A model generated the notes under the pieces. It was not told where the DNA came from and made no database searches. It worked only from the letters and a program-made list of their open reading frames with translations. Of a stretch of 64,000 bases of DNA, positions 1-12,149 are shown piece by piece; the first letter of the stretch is position 1; each line of letters begins with the position of its first letter. The position numbers and the translations under genes were made by a program. The DNA is from Sweltsa coloradensis (lineage: Eukaryota > Arthropoda > Insecta > Plecoptera > Chloroperlidae). The stretch spans positions 124,001 to 188,000 of the forward strand of contig JAMZAV010002212.1 in NCBI GenBank assembly GCA_024449915.1, read 5' to 3'.

Positions 1-20
1 GCAGTCCTCCCCTCCACGGC

Positions 21-167
21 CTGTAATACAAAGAATACACGGCGGTTACTCAAGTGCACAGGCACAGGCAGCTTAGGAGCTGGGCACATAATACAATGAA
101 GACACGGCGGTTAGTCATGCGCACAGGCACAGGCAGCTTAGGAGCTGGGCACATGTTTAAGCTGAAA
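21..167. repeat. Two-unit 65-bp tandem repeat
   Basis: Two head-to-tail copies of a unit containing CACGGCGGTTA and GGCAGCTTAGGAGCTGGGCA lie 65 bp apart (the CACGGCGG landmarks start at 38 and 103). They differ at a few positions. The open frame across them is a by-product of the repeat and shows no protein family. Confidence 0.7.
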
Positions 168-628
168 CAGTTCCGTAATAATTACATGTGTTTATCATGG
201 CAATATGAACCGAATGAAATATGGCAGAAGTTAAAAAGTTGTTCAGCAGGAAGAAAAACACGGCAAAATAATTTAGGCCTAGATAAGTAGGTTATCGTGA
301 AAAGATAAAACGGATTAGGCCTAGAGGTTCTAGTGAGCGGTTTAAGCTAGATATCGCAGTGTTTATCGATAAAACATTTTGGTTAAGCCTATTGTGCCGA
401 CTCGCGAGTGTTCGAAATTAGGTAATTTTTATTGCAATTTCTGGAAGCTACCACCGAAGGCAACATATAGGCCTACGCTTATTAATGAAGTGTAGGCCAA
501 GTAGTAATTTTCCAACTTTAAGTAAAAAAAATTGCTTGCCGAAAGTTTAAAACGATATTTCCATGGTAGATCACACATTAAGCCTACTAGACATTTCTGA
601 TGTGCCAATGTGATTATGAAATCTGAAC

Positions 629-1857
629 GAGTGATGACAACGAGTCCAAAAAGTCTGAACCGGTTCCTCCGCCCCGGAACCGGTTTGGAAGCGGTTCTTA
701 AAACTAGGAAAACGCTTAAGTCCCGCCGCGTTGTTGGATGAGCGTAATTGGTGCATTGAGCTGCCATGTGTTATGCGGATTTTCTGTTGTTCTGTGAAAA
801 AATCATTACTAAGTTGAAGATTTTTTTTAAAATTAAATTAAATTAAATGAAAAATTAACTTAAAATTTAAATTTTTATTGTTATTTAAAAAAAGGAAAAA
901 ATCGTAATATTGAAATTTTCATAAGAAATATTTATTTGATTGCGCACAAATTTTACACAAATGTATGAATTTATAAAATTAAGGTTCTGTGAAAAAATTA
1001 TTACAATAGGATAAAGCATATATAGGTGTTGTAAGTCAAAGAATTGTTTAAAAAAGAAAAAAAAAGAAAAATTTCGATTTTCATGAGAAATAATTTTTCG
1101 ATTACGCTCAAATTTCGCACGAATATCTTAATTGATGAAATTAAGGTTCTGTGAAAAAATCATTACAATCGGTTAAAGCATGTAGGTGTTATAAGTCGAA
1201 GAAAGTTTTTAAAAATAAAAAAAAATCGTAAAATTGCGTTTTTTATGAGAAAAAATTTCCCGATTGCGCTCAAAAACGTGGCAGTTCTAAGTTCAGAGAT
1301 TTCGAAGGCCTCCATGAAATTTCATCGCAATCGGAGTATCGGCTTAGCCGGAATCGTGTTAACAGACACACAAAAATACAGAAAGAAAGAAAAAAAAAAA
1401 AAATTCCGGATTTTTTTCTCCAGTGTAGTGAAATGGAATCTTCGCTTCGCTCGCTACGCTCATCCAAAAAAACGGGAAAAAACGAATAATTTTTTTAAAA
1501 GTTACAATTTACAATCAGCAGGTCAAAAAGTGCCCTTAAAAAGCATTCTTCAAAGTTCAAACAATGCGCGCGTCCTTGAACAACCCATAGCCTATTGTGC
1601 AATCTGGAGTGGGATGGGCCTAGCATAGCTGAATAACTTCACAATCTGTGAGAAAAGAAGGTGCTCTTACGTAGTTACGTACAAAAAAGAAATAAAAAAA
1701 TTTGACTTTAAATTATCAATTAGGCCTACTTATTACAAATTTTTCACATCACTTATAAAAATTTTTTTTTTTTTTTGGGAACCGGTTTGAAAAGTCGGAA
1801 CCGGTTCCCCACGGAACCAGTTCGGTACCGGTTTCCGGGTACCCGATGTCATCACTA
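629..1857. mobile_element. hAT-type MITE with an internal insertion
   Basis: The ends are AGTGATGAC at the left and GTCATCACT at the right. They are flanked by a perfect 8-bp direct repeat ATCTGAAC at 621-628 and 1858-1865, the target-duplication length typical of hAT transposons. Sub-terminal ACCGGTTCC motifs recur near both ends (about 657-695 and 1780-1835). There is no transposase. The element is interrupted by the 765-bp GGATGAGCG-family unit at 703-1467, so the native MITE is roughly 460 bp. Confidence 0.75.
703..1467 (-). mobile_element. GGATGAGCG-family element, Helentron/HINE-like, copy 1
   Basis: Read on the minus strand, the copy begins TTGGATGAGCGTAGCG and ends in CGCTCATCCAACAACGCGGC followed by GGGACTTAAGCGTTTTCCTAGT. 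The start is repeated in inverted form just inside the other end, followed by a small AACGC/GCGTT hairpin and a CTAG terminus. Helentron-associated non-autonomous elements have this layout (sub-terminal inverted repeats, 3' hairpin, CTRR end, no TSD). It sits inside a hAT MITE whose TSD is intact, so both junctions are natural. The body has roughly 160-bp repeated modules. No coding capacity is seen. Confidence 0.5.
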
Positions 1858-2036
1858 ATCTGAACAGTGCAATACAAATTAGCGGCCTCCTGATCAACTA
1901 CAACCACACAATGATAAATGCTAATGGTTGAGTCTTGAGACCACATGGCGCGCTAGTGTCGCGGCCGTGGCTCATATCGCTCTGCAGGCGCTGGATTGAA
2001 GTTTCGCTACTCTGTAATACTAAATTGTTAGACTGT

Positions 2037-2126
2037 GGTCCTGTATCTCTGCCTACTGGGTACCTAACTAGAAAACACATGATGACACTAATAAATAACA
2101 TATGGTATATGAAAAGAAGAAGCTAA
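2037..2126 (+). mobile_element. LINE 3'-end fragment
   Basis: This stretch encodes a run ending in TRKHMMT, followed by an A/G-rich tail (tatgaaaagaagaag). The minus-strand LINE fragment at 51155-51490 has the same ending and the same kind of tail. It is read as the last ~90 bp of a severely 5'-truncated copy of that LINE. Confidence 0.4.
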
Positions 2127-2901
2127 GCTTTTAATTTTGAATGAAGTGTGTTTATAATTTTTTTTATCCACCTTGAAATGTTTCAATAGGCCTACGTTTA
2201 TTTTGAAGTTAATAGGCCCTAGTAGCTGTGTACCCTAAGGGCCTACCAACAGAGCTTTGAACATTTACATATCTAGGAGATTACCGTACATCAATCATTA
2301 ATGTTTAGTTGTTATTTTGTTAGGCCTTAAACACAAACACAATGTTTATAACAAGTGAAGATCGGCAGTGTAATCCACCTCGGCAACCCCCCCCCCCCCC
2401 CCCAATTCATGACTAATGAATAGTTTTCAATGCGCATTACGCCAATTAAAAAATATCCAAGAGCTAGCGTGGCATGAGAGTGAAAATCCTCGTTTTCTGG
2501 GTACTTCTTTGGCTAAAGTCCAACTTTTCAACTTAGTTTTTCTCCATTAAAAACAACAAAAAAACACTTGAAAAAAACATGTTAGGGCCTATTTACTAAC
2601 CATTTCGATTAGGTTAGGGGGGGGCGCGAAGCGCCGTGGCAAGGTTAGGACGAAAAATAACGTGTTGAATAGTTAATGGGCTCCAACCGAAAGAGTAGGC
2701 CTAGGTAGCGTACCGTTTTTCGTTTAATTTATTTAATTTATTGAGGGAAAAAAAAACAGAGTTGAAAAGTTGGACCCCCCCAGCCCAAGAAGTACCGTTT
2801 TCTGTGCACTTTATCCAAAAACATTCTAGAGAGCTGCTTAGCACAGCAAGACAGGTGAAAACCCTCGTTTTTAAAGCCAACCTCGTTTTCTGTGCGCTTT
2901 A

Positions 2902-3666
2902 TTGGATGAGCGTAGCGAGCGAAGCGAAGATTCCATTTCACTACACTGGAGAAAAAAATCCGGAATGTTTTTTTTTCCTTTCTTTTTTTTTGTATTTTTG
3001 TCTGTTTGTCCACACGATTCCGGCTAAACCGATACTCCGATTGCGATGAAATTTTATGGAGGTCTTCGAAATCTTTGAACTTAGAACTGCCACGTTTTTA
3101 AGCGCAATCGGAAAATTTTTTCTCATGAAAATCGCATTTTTACGATTTTTTTCGATTTTTAAAAAATTTCTTCGACTTATAACACCTACATGCTTTATCC
3201 AATTTTAATGATTTTTGCACAGAACCTTTATTTTAAGAATTAAGATATTTTTGTGAAATTTGAGCGCAATTGAAAAAAATATTTATCATAAAAATCGAAA
3301 TTTTACAGTTTTTTCTCTTTTTTTAAACAATTCTTTGACTTATAACACCTACATGCTTTATCCGATTGTAATGATTTTTTCGCAGAACCTTAATTTTATG
3401 AATTAATATATTATTGTAAAATTTGAGCGCAATCGAGAAATTATTTCTTATAAAAATCGCAATTTTACGATTTTTTTTAACAATTACGATTAATTAAAAA
3501 AAATTAAAAAAACTAAGTTAATTTTTAATTTAATTTAATTTTAAAAAAAATTCAACTTAGTAATGATTTTGCCACAGAACAACAGAAAATTCGCATAACA
3601 CATGGCAGCTCAATGCACCAATTACGCTCATCCAACAACGCGGCGGGACTTAAGCGTTTTCCTAGT
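2902..3666 (+). mobile_element. GGATGAGCG-family element, copy 2
   Basis: It starts TTGGATGAGCGTAGCGAGCG and ends TTAAGCGTTTTCCTAGT. It is 765 bp, exactly the length of copy 1, which lies 1.4 kb away in inverted orientation. Two modules of about 160 bp with the phrase ACACCTACATGCTTTATCC repeat at about 3183 and 3345. The frames open through it are generated by the repeat and recur in other copies. The pair could form a long intrastrand hairpin. Confidence 0.55.
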
Positions 3667-3689
3667 CATAAATTAATTATTCTATCCAT

Positions 3690-3990
3690 CATTTAGGTGC
3701 GCGCTAGCGCACCGCAGCCAAGCAGCCGTGCGCTAGAACACTCCAGCACCTTATACTGCGAGCATAGTTGGGCCGTTTTCGGCGCATCGCACAGGCAACA
3801 CGGGATGTGACAAAATAAGAAACTGTCTTAATCGTTGGGGTTTGGGTACCTGACAACACATTAAATTTGGTTGAGGTGAGACCATCCTTTCTGGGCAAAA
3901 ATGTGGGTTGAAACACGCTTAAAATCACTTTCAGGATGTTAGTTACTCCCTACTACTACTGCCTAATTCGCCAACTTAACAAAAACACCG
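3690..3990 (+). repeat. Interspersed repeat with a short CTA run, copy 1
   Basis: A segment from the GCACCGCAGCCAAG region to GTTAGTTACTCCCTACTACTACTGCC matches 40345-40610 on the plus strand and 57290-57556 in inverse orientation. Here the CTA run has only about three units. It abuts the 3' end of the GGATGAGCG element at 3666. Confidence 0.6.
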
Positions 3991-5534
3991 GTTGTGCACG
4001 AACGGATGAATCTACAACATTCAAACTTTGCATGGCTATTGAGTATTGAACTACGAGTTCTTGGAAAACCTTTAGAAAAAAAAAGTGTAAAAAGTTAACG
4101 GGGAGTCATGCAAATTGGCAATTTCATATTAATAATTGACATTGTACATACCGGTAAATAATTGTTGTTAGATAGGCCTATACTTAAAAGTGAAGATAAA
4201 ATAGATAGACTGTGTGTTATTAGTCTTGAAAACCAATAGTTATATTTTAACCAGCTTTTTTATAATTCCATTGCTTTATTTCAAAGATCAACCACGTCCA
4301 AGTCAAGTAAAATGTGGGTCTCGTAGCGAGTGCAGCGGCGGGAAGTGGAAGTGGTGCGTGTGCGTGTCGTTCTCTCCCTCTCTCTCGTGTGATTTGTTCA
4401 TAGTTTTAAGAAAGATGTAGAACTATGTCTGGACGGCGAGCCAGGCATTTGTCGAAAAGTATTGGGGTGGCAAATACCTACGCAACGGAGAGCGTGCAGC
4501 AAGGGTCGAACTTCCGTCGAACCTCCTAATAAGAAGAGGTGGTCAATACCGACTGTTTGACAAGTACAATAATTTATATTTACTTCAACAGCAAATAGAA
4601 AATATGCCTTTTCGGCAATTGATATCTGCCGTGTGCCGTGAGTGCAAGTAGTGGACGAATCATTAAATATCTATGCAACCTATATTTAATTGGCGCTAGT
4701 GGTGGAGGAAATATTTAACATATTTTAACCTTGTTTTAACTGATGGATTACTAACAATGAATTTATTGTATATCTATAAGAACTAGTAGCTAGGCTATAG
4801 CGCCAAACTTAAAAAAGTAATGAAATCCGACGACTACAAAAACTTGTAAAAAGCCAGCCAAGCTTTTCGCATTCAAAATGATTGGGATAAAAAAACAAGC
4901 CAAGCCACCTTAAAGGCATTGTCCGGGTTTCCAACAAGTGTCTTTTAAATAACTCATAACATTATATAAGAAAAGAATGTATTTGCAAAAAATGCCTATT
5001 GAGGGTGGTGTGGGTCGTACGGGGCTTTCTTTTCAACCCGCGCAAAATAGTTTTGACGTCAGTGCTGGGCACGGTCCTCGCTCTTGCTACCTGCTACGGA
5101 GCGAGCTATTCAGTGTGTAGGTCGGACGTCCGAACTCTTTAGTTTGCCGTTTAGTTTTGTAAATGAGAATTGTAGTTTCATATCATACGTGTTCTATATT
5201 TATACTAGCGCTGATCATCGTTTCTGTTACGTGATTTTAGTTATTAGCACTAAGTGTTTTAATTCGACATTTTGAGCGAGTTTTTAGTGGCAATGTTTAA
5301 CTTTGTGTAAGCCTGAGTAGTTGCAAGTTGTAACTTGTAATAATTACATATTTACATTCAAAACTACTATTTCGTGTTTTATAACTCAAACTGTGATTCG
5401 CGTGTGAATAGTTACATATCTGTGCTCAGGGCCAACGTAAGCGAGATTACATTTGGCCACCCCCAGTGCCCAGTAGTGTCATCCAAAAATTATTTAAAGG
5501 TAAACGATATTTGAAAAAATAAATTACACCAACT
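3991..5534. other. No gene recognised; short duplicated segments
   Basis: I see no coding signal. About 4480-4660 is a diverged direct copy of 10780-10930 (shared CGGAGAGCGTGCAGCAAGGG). About 4800-4920 is an inverted match to 11455-11560 (shared CCGACGACTACAAAAACTTG). A perfect CRE octamer TGACGTCA lies at 5054-5061, next to a moderately GC-rich stretch, but no transcript start can be assigned. Confidence 0.4.
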
Positions 5535-5656
5535 ACAGTTATTTCGTCATGTTTTAACTGAAAAAATGGCAAGTCAAGGGATTTCAGTTTTGTTTATGTA
5601 GGATATAGGCTATAGTTGATTTTGGACGTAAAAAATGTCAATTATTGATTGCCTAA

Positions 5657-8600
5657 TAGCCCAGGAGTGGAAGACTTTTACCCGGACAAATTCCGAACAA
5701 GCTGAAAATTTGCACACAGGCTCAGATTAGCCTACTAAGCAATAGTTGAAAAGTCCCCGAAGCTCCGCCGCGTGCGTCTTGAGATATAGTGACAAAAGGG
5801 CTTAAGTGCCAAAAATTTGTTATTTTCAATGTCAACAATTTTTGTGCACTTATATATACAAATTATTAAATATTTCTACGAAAGTAAAGTTTAAATCAGT
5901 CATAAGCTTCAACCCATGCGTGGCAAAAGGGCGTAAATGCTAAAAATATGATATTCTCAATTATTTCAATACATTTTGACATAAGTATGTGCAACTGCAA
6001 ATAATTATGTATTCATACGACGGAAACGTGAAATTGTTCCCTTTTCTTCGACCTGTGTGTCTTAAAACATGGTGGCATAAGGGCGTAAGTGACAAATATA
6101 TGTTATTTTCAGTTTCAACAAACTTATTTACATTCATACATTGCAAATTATTTAGTATTCGTACGAGACAAAAGTAAACATCTTCCCCGAGCTTCGTTGC
6201 TGGCGTCTTGATAAATGGTGGCGAAAGGGCGTAACTGACATCATAATTATGTTTTTAATAAAAAAAGGGCTTTTGACATTCAACTACGTTTATTGTAACA
6301 TATGAATACCATACAATGGACACTCAATGTAAAATCCATGCATGCTGACTGACTTGCTATGGCCAGCTTGTATGTAAAAAACCATTACAAAATTGTTGTA
6401 AGTAGCTGATTGGACATAACCAAACCTTTAAAATAATATTCCCCAGCATTCTCAAGTGGCTTGCATAGACGGATTTTTAAATGGATTCGAGCTCGAGCTG
6501 TGGACAACCTATCTTGGGCTTGACTATAGTATCACATCACAATAGATAGAGCATGAGCAAAGAATAAACATATTTCAATACCGATTTGATGTTTTAAATC
6601 TCCAAGTGGGAAATGAACGCTTACATAGCGGACTGAATTGCATGTGTGCCCGGCTGGCTTTGAACGCTACATATTATTATACGTCCCCATGTTTGCCATC
6701 AAGCCAAGAGGGGATGGATGGATAGATCTATTAAATGTGCTGGTGGACTGGCAGCATATCAAATCTAGAACTCAAAGTACGCAGTTGCAAATGAAGCGCT
6801 ACTGCTCAATGAAGTAAACGGAATGTACCACAGCAAAATTTATTGTGATAAAACGGTAGAAAAACATAAGGCAACTTATATCTTAAAACTTCTGCATATA
6901 TTTCATTTACTAATTTACTTTTGGTAACTGCAGCTTAGTAATTCCCACCAGCTTGGTACAAGATGGTCTCCTGTATCCAGCCGCATTTATTCACAATCAC
7001 AACATGAAACATGTATTTAGTATAGACTTCTTTGTAAGGAAACAGGACGAGGTGGCCGCATCACTACACTTCATGCAAAGTTTGCCCACTATACAGGAAA
7101 ATATATGTGTCGGCATGGTAGTTTAATGTATATGGGAGATTGAGCCCAACTCTGTGACAATAATATGTGATTTTGTTGAAGTTAACTCAAAAGAAGACTT
7201 CGTCGAACAGAGAAAGTCGTCTTTGTGCCAAAAGCGTCCTTCAGATCACCATTATCCAAATAATGCTATTAAATAGTGTTGATGTTGCGGGTAAACTTCA
7301 ATGTGAGTGATGCGCATCAGTTATGCTTTTTGTCAATGAAAAAAGGGACATGCACTCTATCTTTACGCTGCACAGAATTACCGAATCCACCGAATGGTTT
7401 ACGGTGAACAAACAACTGCTAAACTCATCAAAAACCAAATTTATTCAATTCCATTCATTCCAAAAAAACAAATCACTCAACCAAATACCTTGCATTACAA
7501 ATTCACATGATAAATCCACAGTAGAATCATCTACACAAGCAAAATTATTGGGAATAACAATAGATAACAACTTAACCTGGCATGCCCACATCAACACCCT
7601 AATACCAAAACTCAGCTCAGCTTGTTTTGCAATTAAGAGCATCAAACAAATAAGCAACATATCAACTGCTAAAATATGTTACTTTTCTCTATTTGAATCG
7701 CACTTGAGATATGGAATCGAATTTTGGGGAATATCGACTCATATCGACAAGGTATTCATCACGCAAAAACGAGCAATCAGGGCATTATGTACCCTTAAGC
7801 CGACGGAGCATTGCAAACCCTACTTTATTACACTAAACATTCTTACAGTTACATGCCTTTACATTCTCAAGTCAATTTTAGTCATAAGAAAAAACATCCA
7901 CACTCTCACAGTCAACAGTGGCATACACACCCACAACACAAGGAACAAAAATAACCTCCATCTTAACCAATATCGTACAAACCTAGGTCAAAAAAACTCT
8001 GATTATTTGAATAAACTCTATTCAATAAACTCCCCCAATCAATAAAAAACATAACAGAACACATCAAATTCAAAAATGAACTAACTAAATTCCTAATACA
8101 AAAGGCATACTACAGCATAAAAGACTTTATGACAGACAGAACTACCTAAAAATTGCTATATTTTATTATTAGTAGGAGGTACCATATAATAGGCTATAGG
8201 CCTATACTATTTTGTAAAATACCTATATTATATTATATTAATACTTATGTAACAACTAGTCTATGTTTAGCAAAAATGGACTACACGGTGAAAACTGTTA
8301 TAAACTTTAACTGTACTTTGTATTGTTATTTGTTGTCCAAATAAAAAAAAAATAAATAAAAAAAAAATAAAAAAAAAAAAAAAAATAAAAAAACTATCGG
8401 TTTTATAGTATTACTTTTTAAGTATGACCAGGGTAACTGGACACCAAATTAATGTCAGTTAAGTGCCAAGTTTGGGATTTATCTTGAGCATGATGACCTT
8501 CAAGTCTTCAATATATTGCCGGCTGATAATCTGGCGAACGTACACGCAAATATTTTGAATCATATGACTGAATTATATAGTTTTGTCACTTACGCCATTT

Positions 8601-9657
8601 TGCCACTATATTACATCAAGAATCACAGCTTATGATCTGTAGTGGATCTGTAGTGATGTGACACTACAGACAGCCAAGCCCAAGCTAGGTTGTCCACATC
8701 TCCTGCTCGAATCCCTTTCAAAATACGTTTTATTATTTTTAACATGAGTTGAGTTTTCCAAGCTTTGGATTGGATATGTCAAAACTTTCCCGCTCAAAAC
8801 ACACCAGATCTTCGCCAAGCTATGTCTATGCATGCCGTTTGAGAATGCGGGGGTAAATATTTTATAAATTTGGGTATGTCCAATCTGCTACTTCAACGAT
8901 TTTGTAATGGTTCTTTACATACAAGCTGGCCATAGCAAGTCAGTCAGCATGCATGGATTTTACATTGAGTGTCCATTGTATGGTATTCATATGTTACAAT
9001 AAACGTAGTTGAATGTCAAAAGCCCTTTTTATATTAAAAACTTAATTATGATGTCAATTACGCCCTTTTGCCACCATTTATCAAGACGCCAGCAACGAAG
9101 CTCGGGGAAGATGTTTACTTTTGTCTCGTACGAATACTAAATAATTTGCATATGTATGAATGTCAATAAGTTTGTAAAAACTGAAAATAACATATATTTG
9201 TCACTTATGCCCTTATGCCACCATGTTTTAAGACACACTGGTCGAAGTAAAGGGAACAATTTCACGTTTTCGTCGTATGATTACATAATTATTTGCAGTT
9301 GCACATACTTATGTCAAAATGTATTGAAAATATTGAAAATATTGAAAATATCATATTTTTAGCACTTACGCCCTTTTTCCACGCATGGGTTGAAGCTTAT
9401 GACTGATTTAAACTTTATTTTTGTAAAAATATTTAATAATTTGTACATATAAGTACAAAAAAATGGTTGAAATTGGAAATAACAAATTTTTGGCACTAAC
9501 GCCCTTTTGTCACTATATCTCAAGACGCACGCGGCGGAGCTTAGGGGACTTTTCAACTATTGTTAAGAATGATCAACTGAACATGTGTGCAAATTTTCAG
9601 CTTGTTCGGAATTTTGTCCGGGTACACCATACAAAATTTTCTTCCACTCCTGGGCTA
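5657..9657. mobile_element. 4-kb foldback transposon with ~0.9-1.0-kb arms
   Basis: The terminus TAGCCCAGGAGTGGAAG at 5657 is matched by CTTCCACTCCTGGGCTA ending at 9657. Inverted similarity continues inward to about 6545 on the left and about 8650 on the right. Flanking TAA trinucleotides at 5654-5656 and 9658-9660 form a 3-bp target duplication, as in PIF/Harbinger-type elements. A paralogous flank without the element exists at 59535-59890. No transposase is visible, and the centre holds a truncated LINE. The superfamily is inferred from the TSD only. Confidence 0.65.
7323..8395 (+). mobile_element. 5'-truncated jockey/CR1-like LINE, RT C-terminal part
   Basis: An open frame at 7323-8045 (240 codons) covers the end of a reverse-transcriptase domain and its thumb/C-terminal region. 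Visible phrases are NKQLLNSSKTKFIQFHS, LLGITIDNNLTWHAHI, YGIEFWG and QKRAIR, the usual wording downstream of the YxDD motif in jockey/CR1/L2-type LINEs. The catalytic YxDD itself lies upstream and is missing. After the stop, a short 3' region runs to an A-rich tail with interspersed T at 8341-8395. The copy lies between the arms of the 5657-9657 foldback, so it probably inserted into it. It is dead because it lacks endonuclease and most of RT. Confidence 0.75.
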
Positions 9658-9660
9658 TAA

Positions 9661-10289
9661 CTAGGCCTAAACCATCATGTGTATAAAAGTAAGTTTTGCA
9701 CAACAATAAAGACATTTTTGACATAACTTAAATTTATACCTCAAAAACTAAAACTAAACTTCCTGCACTCGGATCTAAAATCTTTTAAAATGCACGTAAA
9801 GTTAAATATTCAAACGCCACTGCTGGACAGATAAAACGACACGAGGGCGGAGAGTGGTAGCTATACTCCCCACTAGTTTCGGAAAGAATAGTATTACTCT
9901 CGTAATGATTAACTTTAAGTCAAACAATATTATGGAAATCAATCTAGAAATTAAAAAATACATCTCTGCGGGGTAAATCAATTACACATACGGCAGTGTT
10001 TACCGATTAATGAAATTGAGAAAATCAAACAATAAACCATTGAAAATGTGAACTCTGATCTTCCATAATCTAAATGAGTCTTTTGGCCGCCTTTTGCGTT
10101 CGAGAGTTGACAATACGGGAGTACAGATTCATGTGAACATCAATGTTTGGTAAAGTGTTGAATGTTACAATTTTTGTTATACTACAAAAACTTTAATTTA
10201 GTTAGTATTCAGAAACAGTGATATTTATCTTGTTCTTTCAACATGTAAAATCGATTATTAGAAGTGTCAGGGCGGCAATGCCACCTCTA
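9661..10289. repeat. Flanking repeat shared with 59.5-59.9 kb
   Basis: The segment 9661-9850, together with 5535-5653, forms one repeat interrupted by the foldback. The uninterrupted relative is at 59535-59890. Beyond 9850 nothing is recognised. Confidence 0.5.
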
Positions 10290-10420
10290 GGAAATTAAGC
10301 GGCCGCTTACGGCACGGCAGCGAGCTTGAGCGAGGCCTTCCTCGGCTGGAGCCAGCCTAGCAGGTAGCCCTGCAGTGACGTCACCATAGGCGGCCTACGC
10401 GCTGTGCAGGGCTTTAGTAA
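10290..10420. promoter_or_regulatory. CpG-rich segment with a perfect CRE
   Basis: This short GC-rich island in AT-rich surroundings has a GCGGCCGC site near 10300 and TGACGTCA at 10376-10383. No adjoining exon or splice signal could be assigned, so a promoter role is only possible. Confidence 0.2.
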
Positions 10421-10489
10421 AAGCGTGATTATTTGAGTTCCATAAGTCTCAGCGACCTGGATTTTGTTGAATTGTTCTTGAATTGAATC

Positions 10490-11475
10490 AAGCCACCTTC
10501 TGAGGAGCTTGTTATGCAAACCAAGACAATTCCTTTAAAGTGTTGAGATACATACTTGAAGATCCAAGCAATGTTTCATCCAGTAGCCTAGTTGTGCCCT
10601 TCAATTTCAAAGTTATATCATTTCGCCCAGTGACTAACGCCAAGCTATAGATTTCAACGTTGTGTACACCTGTACAAAACATTATGAATCAAACATAAAT
10701 TACAGTCAATTTATATTAATCAAAGCATTCAAATATATAATAAAGAACACTACCTAATAAAGCTTGGCGCATTTACAACGGAGAGCGTGCAGCAAGGGTA
10801 GAACCTCCTAAAAAGAGGTGGTCACTAAAAACTGTTTGACAAGCACAATAATTTAAATTGACTTACAACAGGAAAGAAAATATGTGGCGTTTGGGTAATT
10901 GATATCTGTCGAGGAGTGTGCGGGGGGGGGAGTATGTGGCTAACGGCTTTGCAACGGAGAGCGTGCAGAAAGGGTAGAACCTTCTTTCAATGTGCCAAGC
11001 TTTATTAGTAGGCTATATTCTTTATTATATATTTGAATGCATTGATTAATATAAATTGACTGTAATTTAGGTTTGATTCATAATGTTTTGTACAGGTATA
11101 TACAACGTTGAAATCTATAGCTTGGCGTTTAGTCACTGGGCAAAATGATATAACTTTGGAATTGGGTACTTCTTCGGTTGGTATGGACCGGTTTTTTAAC
11201 ACTGTAATTTTTTTCAATAAAAACACTGAAAAACAACTACCGGTAAGTAGTTTTGTAACAAAAAGGATTTCGGGTGCGCTCTTATCGATTATATCCTAGA
11301 ACTAGTGCGGCGCACTGTAGCCAGCGGAAAGTTCAGCTAACCTAACGCAAGTAGTTTTGTAAAACCGGTCCATACCAACCGAAGAAGTTCCTGGAATTGA
11401 AGGGCACAACTACTGGATGAAACATCGCTTGGCTCTTCAAGTATATCTCAACACTTTAAGGTGGCTTGGTTTGTT
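10490..11475. repeat. Inverted-repeat cluster, right arm split by a MITE
   Basis: The left arm, about 10490-10805, is mirrored by 10975-11164 and 11392-11475. The intervening 11165-11391 is a later insertion. Landmark text such as GTTTGATTCATAATGTTTTG appears in inverse orientation in the two arms. The spacer 10806-10974 resembles 4480-4660. Confidence 0.65.
11165..11391. mobile_element. 227-bp MITE with 8-bp TSD
   Basis: Terminal inverted repeats of about 30 bp (inner core CTTCTTCGGTTGGTATGGAC at both ends) are flanked by TGGAATTG at 11157-11164 and 11392-11399. It interrupts the right arm of an inverted repeat whose intact left arm supplies the empty-site sequence. It is non-coding. The 8-bp duplication suggests hAT or a similar superfamily. 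Confidence 0.8.
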
Positions 11476-12149
11476 TTTTTTATCCCAATCATTTTGAATG
11501 CAAAATGCTTGGCTGGCTTTTTACAAGTTTTTGTAGTCGTCGGATTCAATATACGTACAGTGGTCCCAACGAAAGAATGCAGGTGGCTCGAAATTGTTTT
11601 TCCAACATACAACTTTGTCATTTTCTATTCACGCTAGCTCAGAGTGTATCTTGCACAAGTAGGAACTCTGTGATCTAGCACAGATAATTTTTACTTGCGT
11701 TGGTAAAAGATATTTCTCTTTCATAGGCCCCTACACAAAGGCGACATTCCTTTTACCGCGCATTCATTCTACCCCCACCATTACCAAGCGTCTGCTTTCT
11801 TTCGTTGGAGCAAGTATAATAGACAATTGCCGTCATTTGCAAAACAATATAGGCCTAGGCTTAGGCCTAAACAATGGTTGGTTAGTTTCATATTTTACCC
11901 TTGGCACTTTCGAAAGTACAAAACACAAGACGGTGATCTGCTGCACCGCTCTACGGAATCGAAATAATAATTAAAAGACTGACAAGGCCAACTTACTAGA
12001 TTCATCATACCGGCAGGATGATCGAAGAATGTCCTTAACGTCTTCAGTCATCACTAGCTATGTTGTGAGTACGATGTATTGTCTTAAGCTATGTGTATTC
12101 AATAACACAAATGATTAACTGAAGTCTCCACGCTACTTGCACCAAAACT

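Noticed and set aside
1245..1628. Recurrent frames beginning MRKNF...[15 protein letters not shown]
   Set aside because: The same frame appears in several copies at different lengths and frame contexts. It is a by-product of the GGATGAGCG repeat, without codon bias or a start in a transcript.
703..3666. One giant 2.96-kb foldback transposon with 765-bp arms
   Set aside because: The right end and TSD of a hAT MITE (1857, 1858-1865) lie between the arms and pair with a left end at 629, so the two arms are separate insertions.
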